From: CAZEPJ01 sp964514105
GTDB lineage: Bacteria; Desulfobacterota; Desulfocorpusculales; Desulfocorpusculum
Assembly: GCA_964514105.1 (NCBI GenBank)
Contig: CAZEPJ010000004.1
Span: forward strand, 62,001 to 126,000
Direction: 5' to 3'
Length of the DNA stretch: 64,000 nucleotides
In this document: positions 27,393 to 35,493 of the stretch, one piece after another
How positions within the stretch are numbered: the stretch's first letter is position 1
Layout: every line of letters starts with the position of its first letter
Program-made: the position numbers and the translations under genes
The notes under the pieces: generated by a model
The model's database searches: none
What the model was told of the DNA's origin: nothing
The model's input: the letters and a program-made list of their open reading frames with translations, nothing else

Positions 27393-27590
27393 TCAGCCTC
27401 CGGAGATGACGGGGATGATCTCCACGGTCTCCCCGTCCAGGATGCGGATGTCCCGGGTCAACAGCTCTCCATTGCGGGCCACCAGCACCGCGCCTTCCAC
27501 CATCTGGAGCTGCGCCAGGAGATCCCTCACGGACTTGGGGCCTGAAAAGGTCTTCCGCTCGCCGCTTTGGCGGTTGACGACGGTGATCAT
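27393..27590 (-). CDS. ttuB: ThiS/TtuB-like ubiquitin-fold sulfur carrier
   Basis: 65 aa ending ISGG, the Gly-Gly tail that is adenylated and turned into a thiocarboxylate in ThiS/MoaD/TtuB proteins. The beta-grasp pattern fits: MITVVN strand, VRDLLAQL helix, VLVARNGE strand, DGETVEIIPVISGG end. Its stop is 2 nt before the TTG of the ttuA-like gene, so they are coupled. It likely delivers sulfur to that enzyme. A ThiS or MoaD role is possible, but no thiamine or molybdopterin gene is adjacent. No clear RBS precedes ATG 27590. Confidence 0.75.
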   Translation of the reverse strand: MITVVNRQSGERKTFSGPKSVRDLLAQLQMVEGAVLVARNGELLTRDIRILDGETVEIIPVISGG

Positions 27591-27705
27591 GGGGTGATGT
27601 TACCACAGAGCGGCGCCGCTGACCATCCGGTGGGGCGGGATCAGCGGCTGTCTCAGGGGATCCGGACGCCTCTGGGGTTCTTGGGAGGGGGGATGGACAG
27701 CCGGA

Positions 27706-28125
27706 TCACCCGCCAGGCGGCCTCGACCCTCTGCTGGGTATCGGAGACGGCCCCTGGGCGGCATGCGTGCCCTGCCCCTCCTCGGGTGCATCCTCCACCT
27801 CGGGAAAGTCGAATTCCGCTTCCAAGTCCAGTTCCAGGGTGTCTTCCTCGGGAGAGATCTCCAGGGCGTCCTTCATGTAAAGCTCGATCTTCTGGTCGCG
27901 GCAGACCACCAGGGTCCCTTTGACCGATACCGTCTCCTTGCCTTCGGCGACGCCCTCCGGGGTCTTCAACCGGATGTCACCGTATCCCAGATCGCGCCAG
28001 ACCACGATGCTGCCGTTCTCGTACATCTTGACCCAGAGCCTCGGCTTTCCCTTGGCCACCCACAGCTCATCGGGAAACCGACTGAGGGCCGCATTCACCG
28101 AATCGAAAAAGAACTCATCAGCCAT
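27706..28125 (-). CDS. Hypothetical acidic-tailed small protein
   Basis: 139 aa. I do not recognise it. N-terminus MADEFFFDSVNAAL, a beta-rich middle (residues about 20-85, with WVKMYENGSIVVWRDLGYGDIRL) and an acidic stretch EEDTLELDLEAEFDFPEVEDAPEE around 93-116, followed by a Pro/Gly/Ser tail. No signal peptide or membrane segment. The strong third-base GC bias and start at 28125 make it probably real. The link to the ttuBA genes (116 nt away, same strand) is unknown. Confidence 0.5.
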   Translation of the reverse strand: MADEFFFDSVNAALSRFPDELWVAKGKPRLWVKMYENGSIVVWRDLGYGDIRLKTPEGVAEGKETVSVKGTLVVCRDQKIELYMKDALEISPEEDTLELDLEAEFDFPEVEDAPEEGQGTHAAQGPSPIPSRGSRPPGG

Positions 28126-28367
28126 GGACCGACCCCTGACCCAACACCCGCTTCCCGGGCGCCCCTCCGGGTCGCGCCCAATCGTTCATCGGGCTGCCCG
28201 ACCCTTCCCACGCGCACAAGGGCCTTCATTGTACCAGAATTCGGCTGGCGCTGCACCTCTTCGTTGGCCTCCGCCCCGCAGGGTCTTCATAATACTATTT
28301 ATCATTTCAAATTGTTACGTGCGAAACGGGGCGTGCGTGCCGCATGGAAACGGCACAGCCTCGGGGA

Positions 28368-29168
28368 TCACTCCTGGAAAAAGCGCGTCAGTCTGTCGTT
28401 CACCTCGCCGGGTTTTTCCGCGAAAAACATATGTCCTGCGCTCCTGACCAGGTACAGCTCGGCCCCGGCGATCCCCTCGGCCAGGAGCCTGGAGTTCTCG
28501 GGAGGCATCATCCGATCCTCGTCCCCGGTGATCACCAGGACGGGATGTCGGATCTCCCCCAGGCGCCGTTTGGAGTTGAATACGCTGAGGGCCTTGAATT
28601 GAAGGGCGACCCCTTGGGGCGAGGGCCAGTGGCCCAGCGCCCTGCGCTTCACTGTCTCGTACCGTTGGGGGTCGCCGCGGATGAACTCCGGTGCGAAGAT
28701 GACGGGCGCCCTTCTCGTGTACGCCTCCTCGGGCGTCAGGGCGGGGTCCGCGGCCTGGGCCAGGACGGACATGACCTCGGCACTGGGCGCCACCGCATGT
28801 CGCCCTCCATGGGTGGTGCAGCCCAAGGCCGCCTTCTTCACCCGTTGGGGGTGATCCAGCAGGAGGATCTGGGCGATGAGCCCTCCCATGGAGACCCCAA
28901 AGACATGGGCTGCTTCCACCCCCAGGGCGTCCAGCAGGCCCACCGTGTCCCGGGCCATGTCGTCGATGGTGAAAGGGGCCCCTGGGAGGGTGGTCTCCCC
29001 TACCCCGCGATTGTCCATGGTGATGACGCGAAACCGGGTTCGGAGGGCCCGGACCTGGTCTTCCCACGCCTCCTTGGTCATGGTGAACCCGCCGATGAGA
29101 ATGAGCGGCTCACCCACCCCCTGAACGTCATACGCCATCTCCAGATCACCGATATGGGCCTTGGCCAC
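28368..29168 (-). CDS. Alpha/beta hydrolase
   Basis: 266 aa. GTG 29168 with GGAGGTGAC upstream. Oxyanion-strand LIGG, nucleophile elbow GVSMGG (Ser), later acid in GDEDRM and the base in AGHMFFAEKP. The family includes esterases, 3-oxoadipate enol-lactonases and C-C hydrolases. The pattern DNRGVGET resembles 3-oxoadipate enol-lactonase-like hydrolases, but the substrate is not assignable. It is divergent from the molybdoenzyme gene. A weak hairpin (6 bp, 28337-28356) follows its stop. Confidence 0.85.
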   Translation of the reverse strand: MAKAHIGDLEMAYDVQGVGEPLILIGGFTMTKEAWEDQVRALRTRFRVITMDNRGVGETTLPGAPFTIDDMARDTVGLLDALGVEAAHVFGVSMGGLIAQILLLDHPQRVKKAALGCTTHGGRHAVAPSAEVMSVLAQAADPALTPEEAYTRRAPVIFAPEFIRGDPQRYETVKRRALGHWPSPQGVALQFKALSVFNSKRRLGEIRHPVLVITGDEDRMMPPENSRLLAEGIAGAELYLVRSAGHMFFAEKPGEVNDRLTRFFQE

Positions 29169-29590
29169 ACGTCACCTCCTCGGATGCCATGGTTGGGGAA
29201 TGTGCGAAATACTCAGCCGATCGACGGGACATGCATCCCAACGGGTTGAGACCCTATCAGGTGGGCCCACCGGGGTCAAGCCCGCGCAGGGGGCCTTTCC
29301 TTGACCCCTCGTGTCATATGGTCTATGGTCGATTGACGATGGCTGTGAACCCACGGGTGGCAGCATCCATGGACAGCAGGCCCGGGCCGGGGAAGGAAGG
29401 GACTGCGGACAGTGCATCTCGCCATCACCTGCACGGCCTTGACCCATCCCGCCCGCGCACCTGGTTCCTCGGACGGCCTCTGTCCCCCCGGGGGGATGGG
29501 AGTGCCGGCAATCCGTCAGTGGGCCAATGCCCCCGGGTGGGTCCGTCTCCCCAAGTTGGCAGCGGGGTCCGAGCCCCCTCAGGAGTGGCC
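29169..29590. other. Divergent intergenic region and long leader of the molybdoenzyme gene
   Basis: 422 nt. A good promoter stands at 29301-29329; downstream comes a leader of roughly 255 nt with GC-rich self-complementary stretches, including a C6G6 palindrome at 29484-29495. No riboswitch consensus was recognised by eye. Confidence 0.45.
29301..29329 (+). promoter_or_regulatory. Promoter of the molybdopterin oxidoreductase gene
   Basis: TTGACC (29301-29306), 17-nt spacer, TATGGT (29324-29329). It lies about 260 nt before the start codon. Confidence 0.6.
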
Positions 29591-31600
29591 ATGAGCGACC
29601 GATGGAACCGATCCGTATGCCCGTACGACTGCCCGGATACGTGCGGGCTGTTGGTGGAGGTCTCTCAGGGGCGGGCCGTGCGAGTCAAGGGCGATCCCGA
29701 GCACCCGTTTTCCCGGGGGACCCTCTGCCCCAAGATGACCCGGTACGAGAAGACCGTGCACTCGCCCCGGAGGTTGACCGCACCCCTGTTGCGGATCGGC
29801 CCCAAAGGCTCCGGCGCATTTCGGGCCGTTTCCTGGGATGAGGCCCTGGACCGCGTCGTCGATGCGTGGAGAGGGATCCTGGCCGGAGCGGGGGCTGAAG
29901 CCATTCTCCCGTACTCCTACGCAGGCACCATGGGCTTGGTCCAGCGCAACGCAGGCCATCCGTTCTTTCATTGCCTGGGGGCATCGCGGCTGGATCGCAC
30001 CATCTGTGCGCCAGCCAAGGAGGCGGGATGGAGGTCGGTCATGGGCGGCACGGCGGCCCCGCACCCCGATGAAGTGGCCCTCAGCGACCTGGTGATCCTC
30101 TGGGGCATCAATGCCGTGGCGACCAACATCCATTTCCTGCACGGCGTCCGGGAAGCAAAGAAACGGGGCGCCGCCGTGTGGCTCATCGAAACCTATGAAA
30201 CCGCCACGGCCCGAGCGGCCCACCGCACCTTCCTGGTCCGGCCCGGAAGCGATGGGGCCCTGGCCCTGGGCATCATGCACCTCCTGGCCCGGGAAGGGCT
30301 TGTGGACGAGGCATTCGCCCGCAGACACGTCCAGGGACTCGATGGGCTCCTGGCAGAGGTGCTTCCTCTCTTTGCGCCCCGCAGAGTGAGCGAACTCACC
30401 GGGTTGTCCGAGGAGACCCTCCTGGAGATGGCGCGGGCCTATGGAAAGGCCAGGGCGCCTTTCATCCGGGTGGGAAGCGGGCTTTCCCGATACGGCAACG
30501 GGGCAATGGCCGTTCGCGCCATCGTGTGCCTGCCCGCAATGGTCGGGGCGTACGGCAAGAGGGGCGCAGGCTGCCTGACCAGTACGGCGACCGGCGGGGC
30601 ATTCGCCATGAAGGAGATCGTGCGGGAGGACCTCATGGCCCGTCCCACACGAATCATCAATATGAATCGGCTGGGCTGGGCCCTGAACGAACTGGATGAC
30701 CCGCCGGTGCAGAGCCTGTACGTGTACCACTCCAATCCGGCGGCCGTGGCGCCGGATCAGAACCGTGTCCTGGAAGGGCTCAGCCGGGAAGAGCTCTTCA
30801 CGGTGGTGCACGAGCGGTTCATGACGGATACCGCCCGCTACGCGGACATCGTCCTGCCCGCCACGTCATCTTTGGAGCACCCCGATCTCTATCGATCCTA
30901 CGGGACGTACTGCGTCCAACGCGCCCGGGCGGTCATCCCCCCCGTGGGCCAGAGCCGCTCCAACTGGGAAGTGTTCACCGCCCTGGCCGGGCGCATGGGC
31001 TTTGAGGATCCCGTTTTTCGGCGAAGCGCCGAACAGATGATCGACCGCCTGCTCGATTGCCCGCATCCGTGGTGGGAGGGCCTGGACCGGGGCGCCTTCA
31101 AAGCAGGTCGGGCGGTGGAACTGCGCCTTCCGCCGGACGCCGGGACCACTTTCGAGACCCCTTCGGGCAAGATCGAGATCCTCAACCCCCGGGAGCCCCA
31201 TCCCCTCCCCTGCTACCTGCCCCCACACGGCGGGCAATATCCATTCCGGCTCATGACCGGGGCCAGCGTCTATGCCCTGAATTCCTCCTTTCGGGAGCGC
31301 GAGGACCTCCTGCGCCAGGAAGGCGCCATGGCCCTCCAGATGAACCCGGGCGATGCCGCGACGTTGGGTCTGGGAGAGGGAGATCCGGTGACGGCCTTCA
31401 ACGACCTGGGGGAGGTGCCCTTTGTCCTGCGCATCTCCCCCCGGGTGCCTGCCGGGGTGGTGGTGGCCGAGGGGGTCTGGTGGCTGGAGCAGTGTCCAGG
31501 CCCCAGGGCCGTCAACGCACTGACATCGCAACGCCTCACGGATCAGGGCGGCGGGAGCACCTTCTACGACAATACCGTGGGGGTGCGGCCGTGCGACTGA
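29591..31600 (+). CDS. Molybdopterin-dependent oxidoreductase (DMSO-reductase superfamily)
   Basis: 669 aa, start ATG 29591 with AGGAG 5 nt before. An N-terminal [4Fe-4S] domain with C10, C14, C18, C46 (CX3CX3CX27C) is followed by molybdopterin domains and a C-terminal molydopterin-dinucleotide-binding domain (from about 560). No twin-arginine signal is seen, so it is probably cytoplasmic. The segment that would supply the metal-ligating Cys/Sec/Ser was not identified by eye. No electron-transfer partner gene is next to it. The reaction is unknown. Confidence 0.85.
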   Translation: MSDRWNRSVCPYDCPDTCGLLVEVSQGRAVRVKGDPEHPFSRGTLCPKMTRYEKTVHSPRRLTAPLLRIGPKGSGAFRAVSWDEALDRVVDAWRGILAGAGAEAILPYSYAGTMGLVQRNAGHPFFHCLGASRLDRTICAPAKEAGWRSVMGGTAAPHPDEVALSDLVILWGINAVATNIHFLHGVREAKKRGAAVWLIETYETATARAAHRTFLVRPGSDGALALGIMHLLAREGLVDEAFARRHVQGLDGLLAEVLPLFAPRRVSELTGLSEETLLEMARAYGKARAPFIRVGSGLSRYGNGAMAVRAIVCLPAMVGAYGKRGAGCLTSTATGGAFAMKEIVREDLMARPTRIINMNRLGWALNELDDPPVQSLYVYHSNPAAVAPDQNRVLEGLSREELFTVVHERFMTDTARYADIVLPATSSLEHPDLYRSYGTYCVQRARAVIPPVGQSRSNWEVFTALAGRMGFEDPVFRRSAEQMIDRLLDCPHPWWEGLDRGAFKAGRAVELRLPPDAGTTFETPSGKIEILNPREPHPLPCYLPPHGGQYPFRLMTGASVYALNSSFREREDLLRQEGAMALQMNPGDAATLGLGEGDPVTAFNDLGEVPFVLRISPRVPAGVVVAEGVWWLEQCPGPRAVNALTSQRLTDQGGGSTFYDNTVGVRPCD

Positions 31601-31634
31601 AGCGCGTGCCAATCCGCCCGATCCCGGAAACAAA

Positions 31635-31676
31635 GGACCCCTGCGGCGCCGCCACGCGGCCGTCCCGCAGGGGTCC
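31635..31676 (-). terminator. Strong intrinsic terminator after the MlaA-like gene
   Basis: A perfect 12-bp inverted repeat (31635-31646 with 31665-31676) encloses an 18-nt loop that itself can pair (GCCGC/GCGGC). On the minus strand it is followed by TTTGTTT, and it starts 32 nt after the stop of 31709-32551. It may also serve the convergent molybdoenzyme gene, although the plus side has no U-run. Confidence 0.8.
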
Positions 31677-31708
31677 GATCACGCAACTGGACCTCCCCCC
31701 ACCGCGCC

Positions 31709-32551
31709 TTACTGGGCCACCTGCCGCTTTCTATACTGGTAGTAGGCATCCCGCATGGCCAGATACGGATCCAGGGCCCCCTTCTTGAAATCCTCGTACT
31801 CCCCGATCCGGAGCGATCCCTCGTTGGTATACTCATATGCCCTCATGATCAGATTCCACTCGCTGGCCAGCACCCAGGTCAGGGGATCCATGGCCGCGTC
31901 CCCGGCCATCCCCACCGTGTCGCGCAGGGACGAAGGACCCAAGAAGGGCCAGATGATGTAGAGCCCGTGGTCCATGCCGTAGAAGCCCAAGGTCTGCCCT
32001 GTGTCCTCGTTGTTGCTCTTGAGCTTCAGCTCATCCCCTGCGAAGTCCGAGAACCCGAAACACCCGAGGGTACTGTTCACCAGAAATCTGAGGATCTCGA
32101 CACCCGCCTGCTGAAACTTGGCCTGAAAGGTGTTGTTGACGAAGCGCACCGGCATGGCCAGGTTATGAAAGAACTTCCTGAAGCCGACTCTCAACTCCTC
32201 CGGGAAAAACCAGTTCCATCCTTCGGAGAACGGCCGGAATACCCAGAAGTAGAACCGGTCGTTGAAGGTGAACATCCACCGATTCCACGTCTCGAGGGGA
32301 TCGGAAATGCCCCCGTCCTCCCCGCCTTCCTGGGCGTCACCCACCCGGAACATGGCGGCCATGAGGGCGAAGTCGGCCTTCTGCCGCATGGGCGCCGACA
32401 CGGGCGGCTGTCTGTCGAAGATGCCCGGGAGATCAAGCGCGGCCTCCGGATAGTGCCAGTCGCTCGGGTTGTTCTGCGCAACGGCCGGCGTGCCCATGAC
32501 CGCACAGATCAACAAACCGGCTGCGGCAATCCATCCATTCCTCCCACTCAT
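31709..32551 (-). CDS. mlaA: MlaA/VacJ-family outer-membrane lipid-asymmetry protein
   Basis: 280 aa from ATG 32551, GGAGGAG just upstream. A signal peptide ends around TPAVA-QNN. The core has DPLETWNRWMFTFND, RVGFRKFFHNLAMPVRFVNN and the GFYGMDHGLYIIWPFLGPSSLRDTVG motif, all characteristic of MlaA. MlaA retrieves phospholipids from the outer leaflet of the outer membrane. No lipobox Cys follows the signal peptide, so this member seems unlipidated. The mlaBCDEF genes are not in the window. Confidence 0.85.
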   Translation of the reverse strand: MSGRNGWIAAAGLLICAVMGTPAVAQNNPSDWHYPEAALDLPGIFDRQPPVSAPMRQKADFALMAAMFRVGDAQEGGEDGGISDPLETWNRWMFTFNDRFYFWVFRPFSEGWNWFFPEELRVGFRKFFHNLAMPVRFVNNTFQAKFQQAGVEILRFLVNSTLGCFGFSDFAGDELKLKSNNEDTGQTLGFYGMDHGLYIIWPFLGPSSLRDTVGMAGDAAMDPLTWVLASEWNLIMRAYEYTNEGSLRIGEYEDFKKGALDPYLAMRDAYYQYRKRQVAQ

Positions 32552-32681
32552 CGTTCTCCTCCCCTCGTGGAGTCGCCTTCGGAGCCGCCTTCTCATATCC
32601 CGGACGTCCTCGCACCCGGGCGGTCCGCCTCCGGGTGAATCCAAATGCCATGCATTGTAAACGAACATGGCCGGATTTGGA

Positions 32682-32710
32682 ACCATATCATTCCACGAAT
32701 TTTTGAAAAA
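32682..32710 (-). promoter_or_regulatory. Candidate promoter of the mlaA-like gene
   Basis: Minus strand: TTTTTC (plus 32705-32710), 17-nt spacer, extended -10 TGATATGGT (hexamer on plus 32682-32687). It lies in the 326-nt gap 32552-32877, which otherwise holds only the terminator at 32829-32863. Confidence 0.45.
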
Positions 32711-32828
32711 GCAAGAGAAAACTTCACACACTTCCCGGCGAAACCCATCGTGTCCCTTGCCCGAGAACACGATGTCGACTGAGCCAGGTACGATTCATAC
32801 AACAACGGGTTATCGAATCGGTGCTGAG

Positions 32829-32863
32829 AAAAAGGGAGAAGGAAAGCGGCCTTTCCTCCTCCC
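32829..32863 (-). terminator. Intrinsic terminator closing the CoA-ester operon
   Basis: On the minus strand a 13-bp stem (one G-U pair) with loop GCCG is followed by TTTTT. Arms on plus: 32834-32846 and 32851-32863. It begins 15 nt after the stop of the 3-hydroxyacyl-CoA dehydrogenase gene and so marks the downstream end of the minus-strand cluster. Confidence 0.85.
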
Positions 32864-32877
32864 GGGGCTGGGCAATC

Positions 32878-34029
32878 TCAGCGATACGCCCCTTGTCGGA
32901 TGGTCCGGCTCGGGCGGAAGATCTCCTTGCCGAATCGTTCGGCCAGCGAATCCAGGCGTCTGGACAGGGCGGCCGGCTCCTGCCCCTTGGCCACTGTCAT
33001 GGGGCCCATGGCGTTTCCCGTGCCGTTTACCATGGCCTTGTCCACGTCCTCGGCAGAACAGACCCCCATCTCGATGAGCTTGGTGGCCTCGTTGATCTGA
33101 ACGGCCAGGAGATCCATGGGATCCACCTGGGATGTGGCCCTGGCGGGATCGATTTGGGGCCTTCCATACGACCAGTCGAAGAAGCCCCTGCCGCTCTTCT
33201 TGCCCAGCTTTCCCGCCTGGACCATGCCCTCCAGGGTTCTGCCGGGCCCGAAGTCAGGGTGCACGGCCTCGGCGAAATACTTGCTCGCGTGGTAGTTGAT
33301 ATCGATGCCTGTGTAATCCATGAGCTCGTACGGACCCATGGGCATCCCGAGCTTTCTCATGAGGGCATCGACCTCCTCGGGGGCGGCGATCCCGTGATCC
33401 AGGATGCAGTTGAGCAGCACACCGCTGGGCGCCTGCACCCGGTTGACGATGAATCCGGGCACATCCTTCTCCACCCGCACCGGCACCTTGCCGGTCTTCA
33501 AACAGAAGTCATACGCCGCCCGCATGCTCTGCTCGGACGTCCCCTGTCCGCGGATCACCTCCACCAGCTTCATGAGCACGGCCGGGTTGAAGTAGTGCAG
33601 CCCCAGGACCTTGTCCGGCCTGCCCGTGGCCTTGGCCATCTCGGTGATGCTCATGGTGGAGGTGTTGGATGAGAGGATCGCCCGGGCCGGGGCGTACCGA
33701 TCCAGCTCCGCGAAGGTCTGCTTCTTCAGATCCATGATTTCGGGGATTGCCTCGATGACGAGATCCGCGTCCTGCACGGCCTGCTTGACGTCCACGCAGG
33801 GGCGAAGCAGGTCCGACCTGATCCGGGTATACAGCTCCGAGGTCACCTTGCCCTTCTGAACCAGCTTTTGCAGGCTCTCGTGGATCCGCTCAACGCCTCG
33901 ATCCACGAACTCCTTCTTGATGTCCCGGAGGAACACGATGTACCCAGCCATGAGGGCCACCTCGGCGATGCCGTGCCCCATGTCTCCCGCTCCGATGACC
34001 GCAACCGCCTTGATATCCTCCCCCTTCAT
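32878..34029 (-). CDS. 3-hydroxyacyl-CoA dehydrogenase
   Basis: 383 aa, start ATG 34029 after GGGAGG. NAD-binding GAGDMG at 13-18, catalytic-His segment LGLHYFNP, and the C-terminal dimer domain with IVNRVQAP, as in 3-hydroxybutyryl-CoA dehydrogenases. The C-terminus carries a second partial 3HCDH-like domain (about 290-383), so it is longer than the 280-aa single-domain Hbd. It oxidises L-3-hydroxyacyl-CoA to 3-ketoacyl-CoA. It is the last gene before a strong terminator. Confidence 0.9.
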   Translation of the reverse strand: MKGEDIKAVAVIGAGDMGHGIAEVALMAGYIVFLRDIKKEFVDRGVERIHESLQKLVQKGKVTSELYTRIRSDLLRPCVDVKQAVQDADLVIEAIPEIMDLKKQTFAELDRYAPARAILSSNTSTMSITEMAKATGRPDKVLGLHYFNPAVLMKLVEVIRGQGTSEQSMRAAYDFCLKTGKVPVRVEKDVPGFIVNRVQAPSGVLLNCILDHGIAAPEEVDALMRKLGMPMGPYELMDYTGIDINYHASKYFAEAVHPDFGPGRTLEGMVQAGKLGKKSGRGFFDWSYGRPQIDPARATSQVDPMDLLAVQINEATKLIEMGVCSAEDVDKAMVNGTGNAMGPMTVAKGQEPAALSRRLDSLAERFGKEIFRPSRTIRQGAYR

Positions 34030-34168
34030 CTGTCCTCCCTCCCGCCAAAGAAGGATGCGTCCCTCCCGCGTCAACCCCTCGATCCACCGGAAGGCAAGGG
34101 GACATGGAAGGATCCCGAGCATGCCGTCCGGACCGCCTCGAACCCGTCTCTCCAACGAAGCGAACCCT

Positions 34169-35371
34169 TCAATCCTCCCGCTCGATGATGGTGGCCACCC
34201 CCTGGCCCCCGCCGCAGCACATGTTGGCGCAGCCGTATCGCCCCCCCTTGGCCTCCAGGATCCTGGCCAGCGTCCCTGTGAGGCGGATCCCCGACGCACC
34301 CAGGGGGTGCCCGATGGCCGTGCCGCCGCCCATGACGTTGACGCGCTCGGGGTCGAGCCCCAGCTCCCGGATGCAGTTGAGGGCCACGATGGCGAAGGCC
34401 TCGTTGATCTCCCAGTAGTCGATGTCCGCGGCGCGCAGGCCCACCTTCTCCAGGGCCTTGCGGCTGGCCGGCACTGGGCCCGCGCCCATGATGGTGGGGT
34501 CCACGCCCGCAAACCCGACGGAGCGGATGTAGGCCATGGGCTTGAGCCCCTTGTCCAGGGCCTTGCCCTTCTCCATGAGGAGCATGGAGGTGGCCCCGGC
34601 GTTCAACGGAGAGGAGTTCCCCGCCGTGATCACGCCGCCGGGCTTGAACGCCGGTTTCAACGAGGCCATGTCCTCCACCTTGGCATCCCCCCGCACGGCC
34701 TGGTCCCGATCCACCACGAGCACGCTTCCGTCAGCCTGCTCGGCCTCGATGGGAAGGATCTCGCCCTGGAAGAAGCCCTCCTGCTGGGCCTTGAATGCCA
34801 GCTGATGCGCCCGGACGCCCCACTGGTCCATGTCCTCCTTGGTGAACGAGGTTTGCGAGAAGAGCTTCTCCGCGGTCATCCCCATGTTCATGGCGTTCAT
34901 CATGTCCCAGTGCTTGAGTCGTGGATCGGTGAAGAGGCGCGGATTGGGGCTGATGGCGCCCTTTTCCACCAGGGGTCCGCCCATGGGGACCCGGGTCATG
35001 TGCTCCATGCCGCCCACAAGCACCGTGTCCGCGAAGCCCCCGGCGATCTCCAGAAACCCGATCTGAATGCCGGCCATGGAAGAGCCGCACTGCTGGTCCA
35101 CGAACTTGGCCGGGATGGTCTCGGGGAAATCGGCGAGAAAGATGGGGAACCGTCCGCCGTACGCCCACTGTTCCGAGACCCCCAGGGAGGAGCCCACCAG
35201 AAAGTCATCGACCTCCCCCGGCGCGACCCCGGTCCGCTTGAGCAGCTCGGGAAGGAGCCTGGCCAACAGGTCATCGGCTCGCAGTTTGTGAAACCAGTCC
35301 CTGGCAGGGTCGTTGGGTCTGGATCTCGAAAGGGCCGTCCGCAGGTATCCCACAATCGCAACCTCTCTCAT
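34169..35371 (-). CDS. Thiolase (acetyl-CoA acyltransferase)
   Basis: 400 aa, start ATG 35371 with GGAGGT 6 nt before. The acyl-accepting C95 (QQCGSS), H355 (GHPLGASG) and the second Cys at about 386 (CCGGGQG) form the degradative-type thiolase site. It cleaves 3-ketoacyl-CoA to acetyl-CoA plus a shortened acyl-CoA. Its neighbour supplies the 3-hydroxyacyl-CoA dehydrogenase step. Confidence 0.93.
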   Translation of the reverse strand: MREVAIVGYLRTALSRSRPNDPARDWFHKLRADDLLARLLPELLKRTGVAPGEVDDFLVGSSLGVSEQWAYGGRFPIFLADFPETIPAKFVDQQCGSSMAGIQIGFLEIAGGFADTVLVGGMEHMTRVPMGGPLVEKGAISPNPRLFTDPRLKHWDMMNAMNMGMTAEKLFSQTSFTKEDMDQWGVRAHQLAFKAQQEGFFQGEILPIEAEQADGSVLVVDRDQAVRGDAKVEDMASLKPAFKPGGVITAGNSSPLNAGATSMLLMEKGKALDKGLKPMAYIRSVGFAGVDPTIMGAGPVPASRKALEKVGLRAADIDYWEINEAFAIVALNCIRELGLDPERVNVMGGGTAIGHPLGASGIRLTGTLARILEAKGGRYGCANMCCGGGQGVATIIERED

Positions 35372-35493
35372 GGCGCCACCTCCGATGTTGGATGTTTCGT
35401 GTTCGTCTCCCGGGCCCCTTAGGGGTCTCGGGCTCGCACCCGGCTCTCGATCGTCAACGGCTCGCATTCATTCTCCCGATCGGGCCCCGTCTC

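Noticed and set aside
26443..27606. Single long gene spanning ttuA and ttuB
   Set aside because: The upstream part is the out-of-frame reading of the sulfur-carrier gene; GGAGG plus TTG at 27390 gives a protein starting right at the zinc finger.
28337..28356. Terminator hairpin after the alpha/beta hydrolase gene
   Set aside because: Only a 6-bp stem and no U-tract; mentioned in the gene entry but not listed as a feature.
29330..29590. Cobalamin, TPP or Moco riboswitch in the molybdoenzyme leader
   Set aside because: I could not find a consensus core by eye; only GC-rich hairpins are visible. Left as a finding to be tested.
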